From Polytrichum commune (lineage: Eukaryota; Streptophyta; Polytrichopsida; Polytrichales; Polytrichaceae): 64,000 bases of DNA. The notes under the pieces were generated by a model, which was not told the origin of the DNA, did not search any database, and saw only the letters and a list, made by a program, of their open reading frames with translations. The translations under genes were made by a program, and so were the position numbers. The stretch is from the NCBI GenBank assembly GCA_950295325.1, contig OX485808.1:39516527-39580526 (forward strand). Direction: 5' to 3'. Shown here one piece after another: positions 50,483 to 63,439 of the stretch. Within the stretch, counting starts at the first letter, position 1. Each line of letters opens with the position of its first letter.

Positions 50483-50698
50483 TTTTGTCTAATTAGGGCG
50501 GGTTACCATTCGGAATTACATGTTGCAATAACTTTTAACCAACCTCATCACTTTTAACCAACTAAGTTATATCATATTCTTCTGTGTGCATACTAAAAAC
50601 TTGTACCATTTTGGTATTAAAAAATGAATACTCTTAGTAAATTGTTATAGCAATATGCGTAACTCCAAATGATAACCCACACTAATTAGACAAAACAA
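50483..50698. mobile_element. MITE 2, ~215 bp, same family as MITE 1
   Basis: Ends TTTTGTCTAATTAGGGCGGG at 50483 and the reversed partner ending AATTAGACAAAA at about 50695 match the termini of MITE 1. The two elements lie back to back. The right end of the first (50421-50470) and the left end of the second (50483-50532) form an imperfect 50-bp palindrome around a 12-nt spacer. Confidence 0.7.
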
Positions 50699-51180
50699 TG
50701 TAGTTGATGAAGTTGTGTAGAAGTTTCAAGCTGGTGAGCGGGTTGCAGCACATTCTTATACTTTGTCCCAGTGGACTGGCATAAAACTGGAGTAACTTCC
50801 GGGAGTGAATTACACTATATATGACATATAGTGTCACCAATACTAATTGTTTTGCTCAATACTAATTGTAAACCGCGGTATAGTGTCACCAACACTAAAT
50901 GCTAACCCAACACTATTGTCATTCCTTGTAAATTTATTGGGGGATTATAGATTTACAGTACTGAAATTGCTGTCACTTACGGAGTGATTTTCCATCCAAA
51001 TTTCAATCATCCGTGACAATATTTCATCACAAGTTGCTGACAAGAGAATGTAGGGTTTTGGCCAATGGATGAACTCGCCCATCATCCATGACAATATTTG
51101 TTCACTTATTCATGAGAAGTGTCATCCAAAAAGTTACCATAGTGACATAAAATACCATATGACACTACATATCATATTTA

Positions 51181-52010
51181 GTGTAGCTTTTAGGAAGAAT
51201 CTCAATAGAAGTCACGTCAACTTGGGTGGCGGAACAAACAGACACTATTCCATTACACAAAATGTTTTGGTTATAAGTCAACCTCCCACTAAGGTAGGTG
51301 GGGATTCTTTCAACTACACTATTATCCCAATTAGTGAGGGAGGGCTAATATATAGTGCTTGTTGGAAATTAGTGAAGGTGATACTAAATTTCTTTACACT
51401 ATGAAATTAGTGCCACCAAAAGATCTAAAAAGTACTATCCATCCATGCAATATTCATTGAAAACACTAATCATAACAACATTATTCACCGAAAGTATCGG
51501 CATCATTCTTCAAAACATCATTCACTATAAATGCTATTTATAGACATCTATATTCATACTATTCATAGCAATGTCAATTTCTTCCTATTATCTAAGATTC
51601 TTCCCATAAAGGTAAGATGTTGGAGGCTCTTGTTATATGCTAAATTTAGAAATGGAACTCGACCATAGGTATGGTAACATCATGCTGACAAGAATGTGTT
51701 TGCATATGAAAAAATTGAATCACTCTACAAACACCTTAGAGCGCGCCCTAAATTCTCTTGAAATCTATGGTAAATGAGCATGTTTTCATGAATTTAGTAT
51801 CACTTAGTAAAAAAATTACCCCTCACTAATTTTGAGATTTTGCTAAATAGTGTGTGTTTTGGGAATTATTATCACACACACACTAATTGGGATAATCATT
51901 GTAACTTTTGGGAATAATCTCAATAGAAGTTAAGTCAACTTGGGTAGTGGAACAAACAAATACTATTGTATTACAAAGTTTTGTTATAGTCAACCTCCCT
52001 ATAAGGCAGA
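51181..52010. repeat. pair of ~115-bp direct repeats
   Basis: Positions 51181-51300 and 51900-52010 share GAATCTCAATAGAAGT (AATAATCTC in the second), GTCAACTTGGGT, GGAACAAACA, and GTCAACCTCCC...AAGG in the same order and strand, about 720 bp apart. They may be parts of two copies of one decayed element. Confidence 0.7.
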
Positions 52011-52089
52011 TGGATCTTGAGCGGCTCATCTTCTTAATTGGACCCTTATATTTGATTGGCATGTGGATTAGTGAAGATCAAAAAGAAAA

Positions 52090-52530
52090 CATCATAAAGA
52101 CATGTTTAAAAGAGATTGGACTATGTCTTCAAATATTAAGAACTACTCTCCACTCAATTGAGAGGACCTATGTATCGAGTTAAGAAATCGGCAAACATGC
52201 ACTTCGATAACCATAACTAAATCAAGAGAGGTCCGATTTTCAATCTAGTTTTTCCATATGTTTCATCATAGGTTTGCTAATGCAACGCGAGTTTTATTGT
52301 GCAAGTCTAATCGGTAGAAGTTGGAGAATGTGAACAACGAACCATATAACATCCACATACCATGAGGTGTATGCTAGGACATGAAGCACACTACTAGTAG
52401 AAGATGGCTAGCTAATCCAAATTAAGATTGTAGCCACTTTTCCTCATGATTTTCGGAGCTCATATGGATATCTTATTCATTACCAAAGTGGAGATTTTCA
52501 TGCTCATAAAATGGTCATATATTACAATTC
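52090..52530. repeat. mosaic of dispersed repeats
   Basis: Positions 52150-52345 are the reverse complement of 62310-62520 (shared words AAATCGGCAAACATGCACTT, GGTTTGCTAATGCAAC and TCTAATCGGTAGAAGT, each with small changes). Positions 52385-52520 belong to family R1. No coding frame is supported. Confidence 0.6.
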
Positions 52531-53507
52531 AACATTCGAAATGTTGTACTACAGTATATACATGTGTTATGTCAAAGAACGAACATAATTACCTCCTGTA
52601 TGACACCATTGATACGTTACTGAGGTTGCAAGAGGACCTGCGAGAGAAAACTGGAAAACTGGATTTTAGTAAGCAACCGTGTACTGCAGTCAACTAAATA
52701 GAAAAGCACAAGTCATCCAGAAGAGTAGACACCAATACTAAAGTGTGAACTCAGTAGCTGTCACTTGGACTATGTGTGAAGCATGTGGTAGAATCCAGTG
52801 ATGGGGCTTTGGGCACAAAAGTTATCCTCAACAAGAAAGCAAATGGGGTGTGAGCTAGACATCATTGTGATTGCATGAAAAGAGTCCTTCCACGACTTTC
52901 CACGAGTGCAAGCAACATAGCAATGAAATGTAACCTGATACCTTTATATACACATTTACATGCAAAACTGTTCCCACGGAAGGACTTTTTATTTGGCAGA
53001 CCTACAAAAAGCAGCATTGCTTCTCGCATGGAAAGATTCCTAGGCAATGGATTGAAAAGCTTCCAACGCTCTGCGAGGGTCATTGTCATGGGACGAAGTA
53101 ATCAACTATGAAGCACATGACTACCCTCCAAATTACTAGAAAACTACTTAGGTCTGCTAAGTTCCAGCAGAACTCTTGTTCCCGTCATGCATCGTGCACG
53201 TAAACTAAAGATTGACCTCAGAACCAGTCTGCTCAGGAATAATAGATCTTTTGTCCACAGACAAGAATTTTTTCGGCAGATAGATGGTGGAGCAAATGTT
53301 GCTCTCAAACCAACTCATAATATTTTGAAGATGAATAAATGGTGTAACACGTACTCCCAAATCAAGGCTGTTGCTGGCCTCGGCATTATTAGCAAGGGAG
53401 CTGAGATCTCTCAAGTTGCTCTGAATATGATTCACAGGTAACGTGGAGACAGCAACTTGAGTAGTGCAGAAAGCCTTCAAGTGAGTGTCTTCAGCATCTG
53501 TCAGGAG

Positions 53508-55424
53508 CTACAAAGGAGTGTAATCCGTAGCTGGATCAGGCCCAAAATACTCCTGCCACATTCGAGCATCAGCAAATCCCGCTGAAGGACTCCAAGGATC
53601 CTCATGTGTCGACTCCCTGCAAGATAGAGAGGGAGTGAAAGGTGTTGCTGGACCGACATCATTCTCATTCGCTTCTTGACATTTGCGTTTCTTCCGAATC
53701 TTGGTCTTCACCTTCCTGAGGGTTCGAATGACGATGATCGAAGGTAATTTTATGCATGCAAGTGCTAAAAGATGTAGAAGAGAGAGGGGGCAACAGCACA
53801 CGGCAGTACAATCTGCTGCCGCCCCAGCCAAGCACTTGCACATCCCTGCCTTCCGTGTAGTAAACCTCTGTGTTTCCCATTCTTCTCCACTCCATTGGCC
53901 CTGCTGCCAGCGTTCACTCTCATGGCTACAAGCACATCGCGCATCCAAAGGATTTGCTTTCGCGTTCTTGGGGGATTTGGCAAGGTTGGCAGGCACTGCA
54001 ACAGACTCTTGAATAGGTCCTATGTAATGAGCACTTTTTGCATGATTTCCAAGCGGTTGAGAAATCAAATGTTTTTTTGAGTCGCACTGTTGCAGAAACC
54101 TGTGCCTGACATGGCTCCTATTATGTTCCTTTCCTGCCTCAGACGCAGGTGGACATATACGGCCCGCCATCATTTCATGTTCACTTGGTTCCTGTAAATA
54201 ATCCCAAGTCACACTTTAATTCACATTCTTCACAGAAGGACACCAGCTTCACAAATTTGCCAAACTTGTATTCCGTATATCGATACTAAGACGAACAGTA
54301 AATATGTGGGACCAGATAAATATTTCAGGGTACAGCCCATAAAACTTTGCTCTTGAACACATAACACCAAGCTTACCAAAACAAGAGTCAATGTTCAGAC
54401 AACATAGCACCTCAGAGTCGCACACATGGCACTGTCTTCTTAAGGAACCCCATAAAAGTATCAGACTTCTGCTTAAAAACGACGAGGGATTCCATTTGCT
54501 GCCATGGCAGTACAGATAGTATCAGAATTTCTTATATCTTAGAAATCTTAAGTGCTCTACTCCTTGTGGTCACCTTCAAATTTGAAGATGCCAAAGAGTA
54601 AAAGGCAGAGGAGACGACTAACAGAATCTCTTAAGATTTACAAACGTAAAACCCTTCATGCAGAAGTACTGCACTTGCACAAAAGAGGCTACCTTACCAG
54701 CATTAAAGAGCTTAATCAGCCTCGGTGTGTAGACAGACGACACAAACATCAACTCACACACCCAATCCTGACTAGCACATTCATGTGGCACAAAATATCC
54801 TTAAGAGAAAAGCCATGACGGTCGCTTCAGCCTATAAATCCCCTGTAGGATAGCATTTCCCTTTGGAGATAAAATCTCATGCTAGGAGAGTGGACTGTGT
54901 CTCGAGTGTCCCGAAAAGCCCCAAGATTGAGAAAATGCGTAACAGCAGGATAACCTTCCAGATATTGAATGTCCCCCAAAACTGCGCTTAGTTCCTATGG
55001 GAGGAACTCCCGAAATTGAAGAACCGTGTTAACTAACGAAGATGAACGGTTATTACAGAAATGCGCAAAAATCCAAGACAAGAAATTAAATGGCCCGAGT
55101 CGCACTTCACATCACAGCGCTTCGATCATACAGAACTTTGATACAGCGACAGACTTAATCCCCGGCTCCGACGCATCTAACGCATTTGACATTTAAACAA
55201 ACCAAGAAACCCTCGCCGTCCAAACGAGGGTGACGGGTTCACGCGAACATCAATATACACGTAGTGCTCATCGATATACATGTCAAGTGCCACGGCTCGA
55301 TCCGTACCTGCAAACGGTTATGTCGACTAATAAATTGTGATGATGCGGAGGCCCTCGGAAAAGGCACGAATTCGGAAACAAACTCCGTATCAGCACCACC
55401 TCGAGGTACTGAGCTGTCCGCCAT
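53508..55424 (-). CDS. plant-specific protein with Cys-rich/hydrophobic/basic motif, 266 aa
   Basis: Exon 1 is 55424-55308 (39 codons, donor CAG/GTACGG) and exon 2 is 54191-53508 (acceptor TTTACAG, stop TAG). Both junctions are phase 0, giving 801 nt in all. Residues about 155-173 are Cys-rich (GMCKCLAG, TAVCCCP), 174-194 are hydrophobic (LLHLLALACIKLP) and 195-209 are strongly basic. The remaining sequence is polar and probably disordered, ending EYFGPDPATDYTPL. I recall this arrangement, a CCCCP-type motif followed by a short hydrophobic segment and a basic tract, in a small family of uncharacterised plant proteins. The function is not known, but a membrane-peripheral or lipid-facing role is a reasonable inference. 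A GC-rich leader with a (GA)n tract on the coding strand lies upstream. Confidence 0.65.
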
Positions 55425-55491
55425 TACAGCAACACGGATTTCTGCTGCTTCGTAGTGGTAGTAGCACTTGCTGAAGCTCCACCGATCATCA

Positions 55492-55494
<3 letters not shown>

Positions 55495-55535
<41 letters not shown>
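55495..55535. repeat. (CT)n microsatellite in the 5' leader of the 266-aa gene
   Basis: Twenty CT units run 70 bp upstream of the ATG at 55424, which is (GA)n on the transcribed sense strand. GA/CT tracts are common in plant 5' leaders and core promoters. Confidence 0.95.
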
Positions 55536-55537
<2 letters not shown>

Positions 55538-56230
55538 CCGTATATTCTCACACCTTCAAATCAAACCCCTGGAAAGCTCCTCCCGTTCAAACGTTCGAAC
55601 CCTCTCAACCAGCCCCGCTAGAACCCTCACACCACGAGGTTACTTTACAATCAACCACGGCGATCACACAAGCACGCCCGTCCTCAACTTCCAGAAACTT
55701 CCGGCAACTGCAGGACCCGAACAGACAGAATGACTGCCCACCGGCAGAGGCTCTGATTTGATGACGACGGAGACCACCGCACGAGGTTCGAAAACCTAGA
55801 AACAGAATCGGAAATAAAGAATGGGAAGAAGGGAAAAAAATGCGGAGAAATTCTCCGCGATGTGGAGATCCTGGCGAGCGACGGGAGCGCGGAGGCGCAA
55901 TTTGTTGAAAAATAAAATAAAATAAAGGCGGGCATAACTGACATCGAAGGAGATGGCGAGCGGGGGAAGAAAGAGGAACACTAAGGAGAGTGTCGCAAGC
56001 GAAGGAAGTAGGGAGGAAGGTCGCAAACTGGGTCGGTCGGAAAGTAGGTAGGTAGGTAGGTAGGTAGGTAGATGGGTGGAAGGACAAGAGAAGACAGAGA
56101 GGGCGGTGAGGTGTCCCGGTCCCGGCGGACGGGGTTCCGGAAGAAATAGCGGGTGTTTGTGGGCCCACACACTGCGCGGGAACGTGTTGACAGCTCCGAA
56201 ATCTCAGGGATGTTCAATTATCTATCTCAG
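55536..56230 (-). promoter_or_regulatory. GC-rich promoter/leader region of the 266-aa gene
   Basis: This CpG-richer block contrasts with the AT-rich DNA on both sides and lies just upstream of the gene. It contains a (GTAG)n run at about 56044-56071. Several frames of 70-190 codons exist but are low in complexity, overlap each other and show no family signature. I take it as promoter plus untranslated leader. Confidence 0.45.
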
Positions 56231-56283
56231 GGCCGCTTTACATACGAGACTGAAGGCCCCCGTGACCGTTGCATTTTAAGATC

Positions 56284-56893
56284 TCTCATTGGTCGAAACG
56301 GCCGAGACCGTCAAGTTCGCTTCACACCAGAAGGTGAAGGCCTAAGGTCCCAACAAAATAATCATGAATGAAATGTCTACATGGGCTTTTACATGGTAAA
56401 TCATGTTAATGGTATGGTCTTTGGATGAGAATCAAGAGTCTTCATAATTACATGCCCACAATCCTTGTCTCGTTTGTGAAGTGGCCCCCGTACCACTTTA
56501 CACATGGATCAAGAGTTGTGACCATGAAAATTTGAGGGCCCTTGAAAACCATCCAAAGGCCACACCCTCGGATATTAAATTTTTATAATTATAACTATAA
56601 TATTAGACCCACAAAAACAAAAACAAACAAACAAACAAAATTGCAATAAATAGGCTCTCATGCTTAGTGTAATTTTGCAGGTTTGATTACCACGGAGCCT
56701 AATTTTATATTGGACCCACCACGGTTTGATGGGCCTAATGTCATATCTAGTAGATCATGAAACATTATCCACATGTTGCCATGTAGGACGCCACGTAGAA
56801 ATTTCATCCGTTCAAGTTTTTTTGGTCCCTTGGGCCTTTAAAGTATGGTGTGAAGTGAACTTGGACCGTCTCCAACTTCTCAACTAATCACAT
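56284..56893. mobile_element. ~610-bp inverted-repeat element
   Basis: Positions 56284-56355 and 56813-56893 are imperfect reverse complements (core AAGTTCGCTTCACACC against GGTGTGAAGTGAACTT, then GGTCCCAACAAAA against the reversed TTTTTTTGGTCCCTTGGGCC). Its interior (CCATGTAGG, TTGTGACCATGAA, CCATCCAAAGGCC) recurs in order at 63500-64000, so it is a repeated element. The interior is non-coding. Confidence 0.7.
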
Positions 56894-59800
56894 GGTCTGT
56901 TTATCACATGTCAAGGGCCCTCAAGCTCTAGTGTAAGGTGGGCCCCTTTAACCCTTAAAGGACCAAGGGGCTCAACGTACAACATATATGAACAATCTCT
57001 TCAAGCCTCACCGAGTCTTGAAATCATAATCATTCAATTTGGGGGTTGAAACTTTATTTAGTGCACTATATTATTACATAGATTAAATAAGAACATATTC
57101 ATTATGACTTTGATGATGAAAATACAAAGTGTGTATTGTATCCAAGGGCACTCATGTTGTGTGTTTGAACCTAAACCTTCGATAAAAGTGAGGTATTTAA
57201 CCAATTCAAATGTGAGAATGTGAGAGTGTGAAAGTGTGCCTAGGTATGAAATCACAAAGTCTTTGTTGCTTTCATTCACTACAAGGCTATGTATGAAAGG
57301 GCTATAACACAACCATACATTGGTAATTGTAACACACATTTGTCTAAAATTCCTACATTGGGTACAAGAACAATGACATGATTTTGGATGCATGGGTTGC
57401 CTTTCACTGATTGGGAGGTGAACACGATGTCACTCAAAGACAATAACATAGCCCTAGTGAAGGAGAGTGACTCTAAGGAGACCAAGGCCCAGGAAGGGAG
57501 ACTTGGATATATCACAAAACGGGGATGCGACCGGCACAATAGATATTGTACATACAAACAAGATTCAATGAGTTTGCACCATGTACCATGGACCGGGCTT
57601 GAATGATGCCGTCATGCATATTATATGATGCTCTAGAAAGCTCCAGGGCTGGGGTTTGAAGCTTATTTGAGTTTTTATGAAATCGGGAGGACATGTGGTG
57701 CTTCTGCCCATATTTTCTAGTAATGAGTTATTCCAAATACAATTGTCAAGCACTCCCACTATATGGAAACTCACAACTAGCATTGAGTTTGCAAATAACC
57801 GTTGGGTGGGTCCGGCTCACGACCACCCCATGTAATTGTCTAGGTCTCCCCAATGGCCACGTTTAGATACTCTAAATTGATTCTAAGTATGTAAGGGTTT
57901 CATACAACCCACGAGTTAATGTTCACGATAAAATTATACAAACAAACTCCAATACTTAGTACTACGTTGAACTACTCGTGCAATTGAACACAATTATTTG
58001 ACAATATGGTGACAGTAATGTAAAGATTTATCAACACAAATTTTCATGTACAAGGTGATAGGTCCCACGTAGAAGGGCCTATAAACTCCAAAATCAAGCA
58101 AGCCTATTCATCAAGAGCAATTTTTTTGACTCAAGCATACTATATTAAGATTCGGCTTCATGCTATGAAAGGATGAAGTGGCACTAATGTGGCATCAATT
58201 TCCCACCAATTCGCTGGTCCCAATCAAAGAAATGCTCATGCCCCTTTGATAAACCAATATGCAAACATAGGTCCAATCTCTAGTCTAAAAGCAATGTTCA
58301 TTAAGGGGTGTTTAAGACCTCGAGTTTCTTGGACACAAACCCTTTGTGAACCAACCCCTGAATAGTTGACAAAAACACATGTTTGTTTTCCATTCAACAA
58401 CCTTGAAACTTGTGGCAAAGCCATGTAAGGGGTCCGATTAAACCCTACCTCTTGTAAGTTTACGGTTTATTTAATCAAATCTATCGTCACTAGACTAATT
58501 CAAGGTTTGCGACACTAACCTTGTGTTCAAATATGATCAAAAGTAGAAATTTCAATTCAAAGGGTACCTTTTCAAATTCAATTTACATGGGTGCCACAAA
58601 TCGTGACCAAGTGAGTGTCTCTAAAACAAATGACAACACAAATAAATGTGCAAAGGAGAAAAGTAATGAATACTTGCCTTCACCGTGTGACACATATATT
58701 TAGTTATTAGGGTTCAAGACCAAATAAATAGAATTTAAAACATCCTTTAATTGGGTCTTATGTTGGGCCATGCAGTTGGACCCAAGCTTAAAGTTTGGTT
58801 TCTTAAACTACATTAAATATGGCATATAGTGTGGGGCACTCTAATTTTGAAACAAGAATTATAATGGATGCCACACATGTGGTTTAAGTGCTTAAGGATT
58901 GATCAACTTATTAGTATAAATAAATTGCACACGATTGTTTTATCCATTGCCCACGCCAATATTACAACCACGTGTTTAATTCTCCCTTCAATCATCACTA
59001 CATGTATTGCAATTCCATACCACTAGTTATCTTCCACTAGACAAGTTTGAGATCTATGAATATGAATTGAAAATCTACTATTATAATAGATCATTGAACC
59101 ATGCAGTGAAAGGAAACTAGTGGTGAAGAACCCGCAATTCATGTAGTAAATGACTAGTGAGACTAATACTCGACAAACAAAAGTTAGACAAAAAAAACCC
59201 AATAGACCCCCTCCCCCTAGATCCCCCCTGGACCTCAGTCAGACCCCCATACTCTCACATACCCTATTAGGCAGTAGATACTACACCCCTTGAAAACTAT
59301 TGGAGCCCACCTCCCGAGAGGGAGGAAGTACTCCTACCGTGTAGCTTGGTTAAACATGAACATGGTAATGAGGAACGGGCTCCCATTCACATCGGAGTAA
59401 AACCCAAAACTCTTATGTTACTTTTATTTATTTATATGATTAGTGAGACTTTGCTTAAAAAATGATATAACATGAATGCCACTTCCGGTTTCATACTTTG
59501 GATGTACACCAAAATATTAACTCCTTGAAATTTAATTTTGATTAAAATCTTTGGGGTGCCTATTGACCAATTAAACAATTATGGAAGTTTGGACTAAATG
59601 TAAATCCACTCTTATTTCTTGCACAATTGACTTTGCCTTTAAAATTTTGATTAGGCACGCGACTCGTATTGGGTATACATAAGGGTCCAAGTCCACTAAG
59701 GTGTGTTTTGGACCTAGGGTTTTCTAACCTTGACCTTAATCTATATTGGATGAGCCTATTTCCATGTGGTCAACCATATCTTGCCACCCACATTTCAAAA

Positions 59801-60084
59801 CTCATTTATGCTACTATTTCATCTTCATTTGAGTTTGTAGAGACATAGGCATGTCAACAACTTATTATGATTATATGTAATTTCAAAATACAATATGACT
59901 GATTTTTTAATATTTATACAACATTAAAAATTACATAAATTCTTTAAAACTATGAACCAAATCCAAAAATTACATCCACAAAACGTGTAACACATCTACA
60001 ACGATGCTATGACATGGTTGCATTTAGCCATATAATGTAAACTCAAAACTTTAATACAAAACTTGAGCACATAGTAGAGTTATT
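56894..60084. other. gene-free AT-rich region
   Basis: Only short frames with no coding character are present. I see no RNA gene, repeat array or transposon end that I can defend. Confidence 0.5.
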
Positions 60085-61830
60085 CGTAAAGTAGAGCAAA
60101 TGAAACCATGGGTTTAGTCCAAACCCTGAGTTTATGGGGAAGAAAACAAAATAATCCAAGTCTTCTTTAAATTACTATACACAAGAGTTGGTGTCATGCT
60201 ATTGAAAAAATGGATTTCTAGCTTGTCATACTAGAATGGGTGGACCAAGCTAGCCTTACATAGGTTGATTTATGATTAAAGACAACAGGTTCCATTCGCA
60301 TACCTTATTTTTAGATCCTATTATTTTCTCAAAGTTTGAGAGATGGAAAGAAGAGGTCCCAACATTTTCACCCAGCTTGCAAAATAGGCTTTGATACATG
60401 ATGAGCTAATGAACTCTTAATATTTTATTTTATTTCTCGAAGAAGGATCAAGCCCAAAATTTCATGCCTATTTGAGGGACTTTATGGATAAATCTAGTGT
60501 AGTTTACACCTTATAGCTATAAAGATTGCAAGTGTAACACCAACCGCTACCCCAAACACTAGACCCCCCATAGATAAAGTCATAAAGCCTTAACAACTAA
60601 GCCACTCCACTCCACCCGCTAACAATGCACTAGAGCCCTAGCAACCAAACTCACATTAATAACACCTGTAAACTAACCATTATGATTCTTGTTACTAGTG
60701 ACTGGTGACTATAGTGTCTACTCTCGAAAGGGAGGAGTAGATATGTACTTTCATACCTTTGTCCTGTGGGCATCGGATTGGAGGTGGATCGAACAGACAC
60801 TTAATTCACGTCGGTCTCCTCCGGAGACCGAAGTTTTTCTCTCTCTCTACAAGTGTAATAAAAAAATACTCAATTGTTTTCAGAAAAAAATAACATTTGT
60901 AAAGTGATATAGAAAGTAGACTTCAAGAATTTAATTCCATTGAGCATATAATCACAACTCAGATCCTCTTCAAGGTGGAATTTAACTTTGACCAACAAAA
61001 AACCCCTAGGGGAATCCTAATGCAACCAATAGCTAACATATGGTAGATGTGCCTAAATTGAACATAGCAATTATATGAACACGTGTATTTGAGTGTTATG
61101 TTATTAAATGTAGATGTAAGACTGGACACCAAAACGACATGTGTTTAAAATTGATTGGACTACATGCTTCACATATGCTAACCATTCTAGGTTTAATAAT
61201 CAACATAATTGGGGGGAGGGGGGGAGGCTATATGACCACTTATTGAACATGAAAGTCTTCACTTGTCAATAAATAGAATACTCATGTGAGCTCCGAATAT
61301 TGTGAGGCAAATGGCTACGAGCACGATTTGGATTTGCTAATCATCTTGCACTAAATTGCGTGTCTCATATCTCAGAAGAAGTGGGTGCAAAGAGAAAACT
61401 TGAAGCATCCGAATTAATCCACCCTAATAGAGTTATCCATGAAGTCCCTCAAAGAGATACGAGACTGTGAGTTTGATTTGAAAAAATATATTTTAAGAGC
61501 TCATTAGCTCATCGTGTACTGGAGGCTCTTTTGAAAGTTGGGTGAAACTTTTGGGACCTCCTATTTTCACCTCTTGAACTTTGAGAAATTTTAGGATGTA
61601 AAATAAAGCATCCACATGGAACTCGCTATCATAAATCCCAAGTTGATCTACGCAAGGCTAGATTTGCCCACCCATTGTAGTAGGACAAGCTAGAAAGCCG
61701 GTTTCTAATAGCCTGACATCACTCCTTATGTATGGTAAATTATCACTAAGAAAACTTGGGTGACTCTACGTTAGTTTTCTTAGGATCAAGGTTTGGGGCT
61801 AAACTCGTGGTTTCATATGCTTGCCTTTAC
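60085..61830. mobile_element. 1.75-kb foldback element with ~400-bp inverted arms
   Basis: The left arm 60085-60495 and right arm 61429-61830 are reverse complements over about 400 nt at moderate identity with indels. Matched landmarks from outside inward: AAATGAAACCATGGGTTTAG, GGTGTCATGCTATT, CTAGCTTGTC, GAGATGGAAAGAAGAGGTCC, GAGCTAATGAACTCTTAA and TTTGAGGGACTTTATGGATAA. The 930-bp interior has no transposase; part of it (61110-61400) is a reversed copy of the R1/R2 compound repeat. Long arms and no gene suggest a foldback or long-TIR Mutator-like non-autonomous element. No target-site duplication could be identified. Confidence 0.8.
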
Positions 61831-62130
61831 AATTAATGCTAATATATATTGGGGATTGTTAAATCAATCACACATTGGTTAAAATGATCACAATGAACAC
61901 ATAACATGTTGAGTAAGGTCTAACAAGTTTATCAATTCTAACACAAAGTTGATACCTTGCTCCTCTTCATGTGTGTAATGAAAAGAAAAAAAGAAAAAAA
62001 GAATCAAGTTTTGACATGCCATGCGACTAACCATGTGATGCATTTGTGGTCGATGTAACAATTTCCACCATGTGAACATGACTAGGAGAGGGTGAACGGA
62101 CGCTGCACGCCGGTACAAATAGCATTGACG

Positions 62131-62212
62131 TTCATCATCATCATCAACAACAACAACAACAACATCTTCTTCATCATCATCTTCATCATCATCTTCATCA
62201 TCATCATCACCA
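62131..62212. repeat. CAT/AAC/TTC trinucleotide microsatellite
   Basis: An 80-bp run of trinucleotides (TCATCA, then CAACAACAA, then TCTTCATCATCAT), compound and slightly interrupted, in gene-free DNA. Confidence 0.95.
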
Positions 62213-62309
62213 TTAAAAATTCCAATGATATTTCTTCCTAAAATATCTACCCAAACTTGCCATGTGAGTCAAGCTCCCTTGAGTTCCTTACTTGTAACTA
62301 AGGTATGTG

Positions 62310-62520
62310 GGTGTTATTTGGTTCATTTTTCATGCTCTATGACTTCTACCAATTAGATTTACACAACAAAACTTGTGTTGCATTAGCAAATCTACAATGA
62401 AACAAATGCAAAAACCGGATTGAAAATCAAACCTTCCCCAATTTAGTAATGGTTATCGGAAGTGCATGTTTATTGATTTCTTATTTGGATACATAGGTCC
62501 TCCCAATTGTGTTCACTACA
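62310..62520. repeat. dispersed repeat, reverse of 52150-52345
   Basis: Inverted, diverged copy of the 52.2-kb segment, with shared words ACTTCTACCAATTAGA, GTGTTGCATTAGCAAATC and GGTTATCGGAAGTGCATG. Non-coding. Confidence 0.65.
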
Positions 62521-63439
62521 CCCTAAACTCCGTAATATCAACCTCCATAATGTCACACTCTCTCTAATATCCCAAAACCTTAGGGAACGGATGTTCGTAG
62601 TTCAAATCTCACTCCTTATTGTCACATTTCTCTCCCTTATATCACAAAAGTTGTCATCAATGCAAAGCACCAAAGAAGTCAACCCACACCCTCGCATTGC
62701 GCCATGTGTCAACATGTGGAGTATCACCTTCTTATTCTTATTCTTGTTCTTCTTATGTCACTTGTTGAATGTCGGTGCACGCGTCCACCACATCGCCCTG
62801 GAAGGCCAAGTGGAGTGGACCACAATAGCGTAGGTGACGGGAGAACGAATTCAAATTTTCCTCATATCTCCTTTGTGTTATTCCATAATGCCACATGCTA
62901 CACTAATTCTATAGTATCACGCATCCATGTTAACACTACAAAACTCCGTAATATCACATGCACTTTGGTTGCCATTCGTGTGATACTATGGAGTTTAGAG
63001 CGTATTGAGTGCAGAGTAGTTATAATATTTGAAAATGTAGTCCAATCTCTTTTAAACACATGTCTTTATGATGTTTGCTTTTTGATCATCACCGAACCAC
63101 ATACCAAACAAAATATAGAGGTTTGATGAAGAAAACGAGCCACTTAAGACTCATCTACCTTAGCACCAAAAACGCGAGTTCTCGGCCATGTGGCAAAACA
63201 CTATACTAGAGGACCACCTGCCCCCATTTATTTATTGGGTGGGCCTAAATCCCTCCACTCTAAGTTATGGCCACGGCAGCCTTTCAATGGACGGGACCTC
63301 CCAAAATTAGGGTTTGGCCAATCCAAAAGCCACTTCGTACCTAGTAACAAGTTAGTAGGATCACAAAGAACAAGAAAGCATCGAATCAAAATAAGCTAGC
63401 CATCAATAATATGTATAAAATATCATCCCAAGATGCCTC

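Noticed and set aside
52862-53111. Opposed 75-78-codon frames on both strands downstream of the 266-aa gene
   Set aside because: The two frames overlap on opposite strands and neither has a recognisable domain. The position fits the 3' untranslated region of the gene ending at 53508.
53187-53480. Opposed frames of 84 and 91 codons
   Set aside because: Same situation: overlapping on both strands, no family resemblance, adjacent to the 3' end of the 266-aa gene.
55605-56217. 187- and 124-codon minus-strand frames upstream of the 266-aa gene
   Set aside because: Low-complexity Pro/Ser/Thr/Phe composition driven by GC content and the GTAG microsatellite. Several frames are open at once, so it is better read as leader and promoter.
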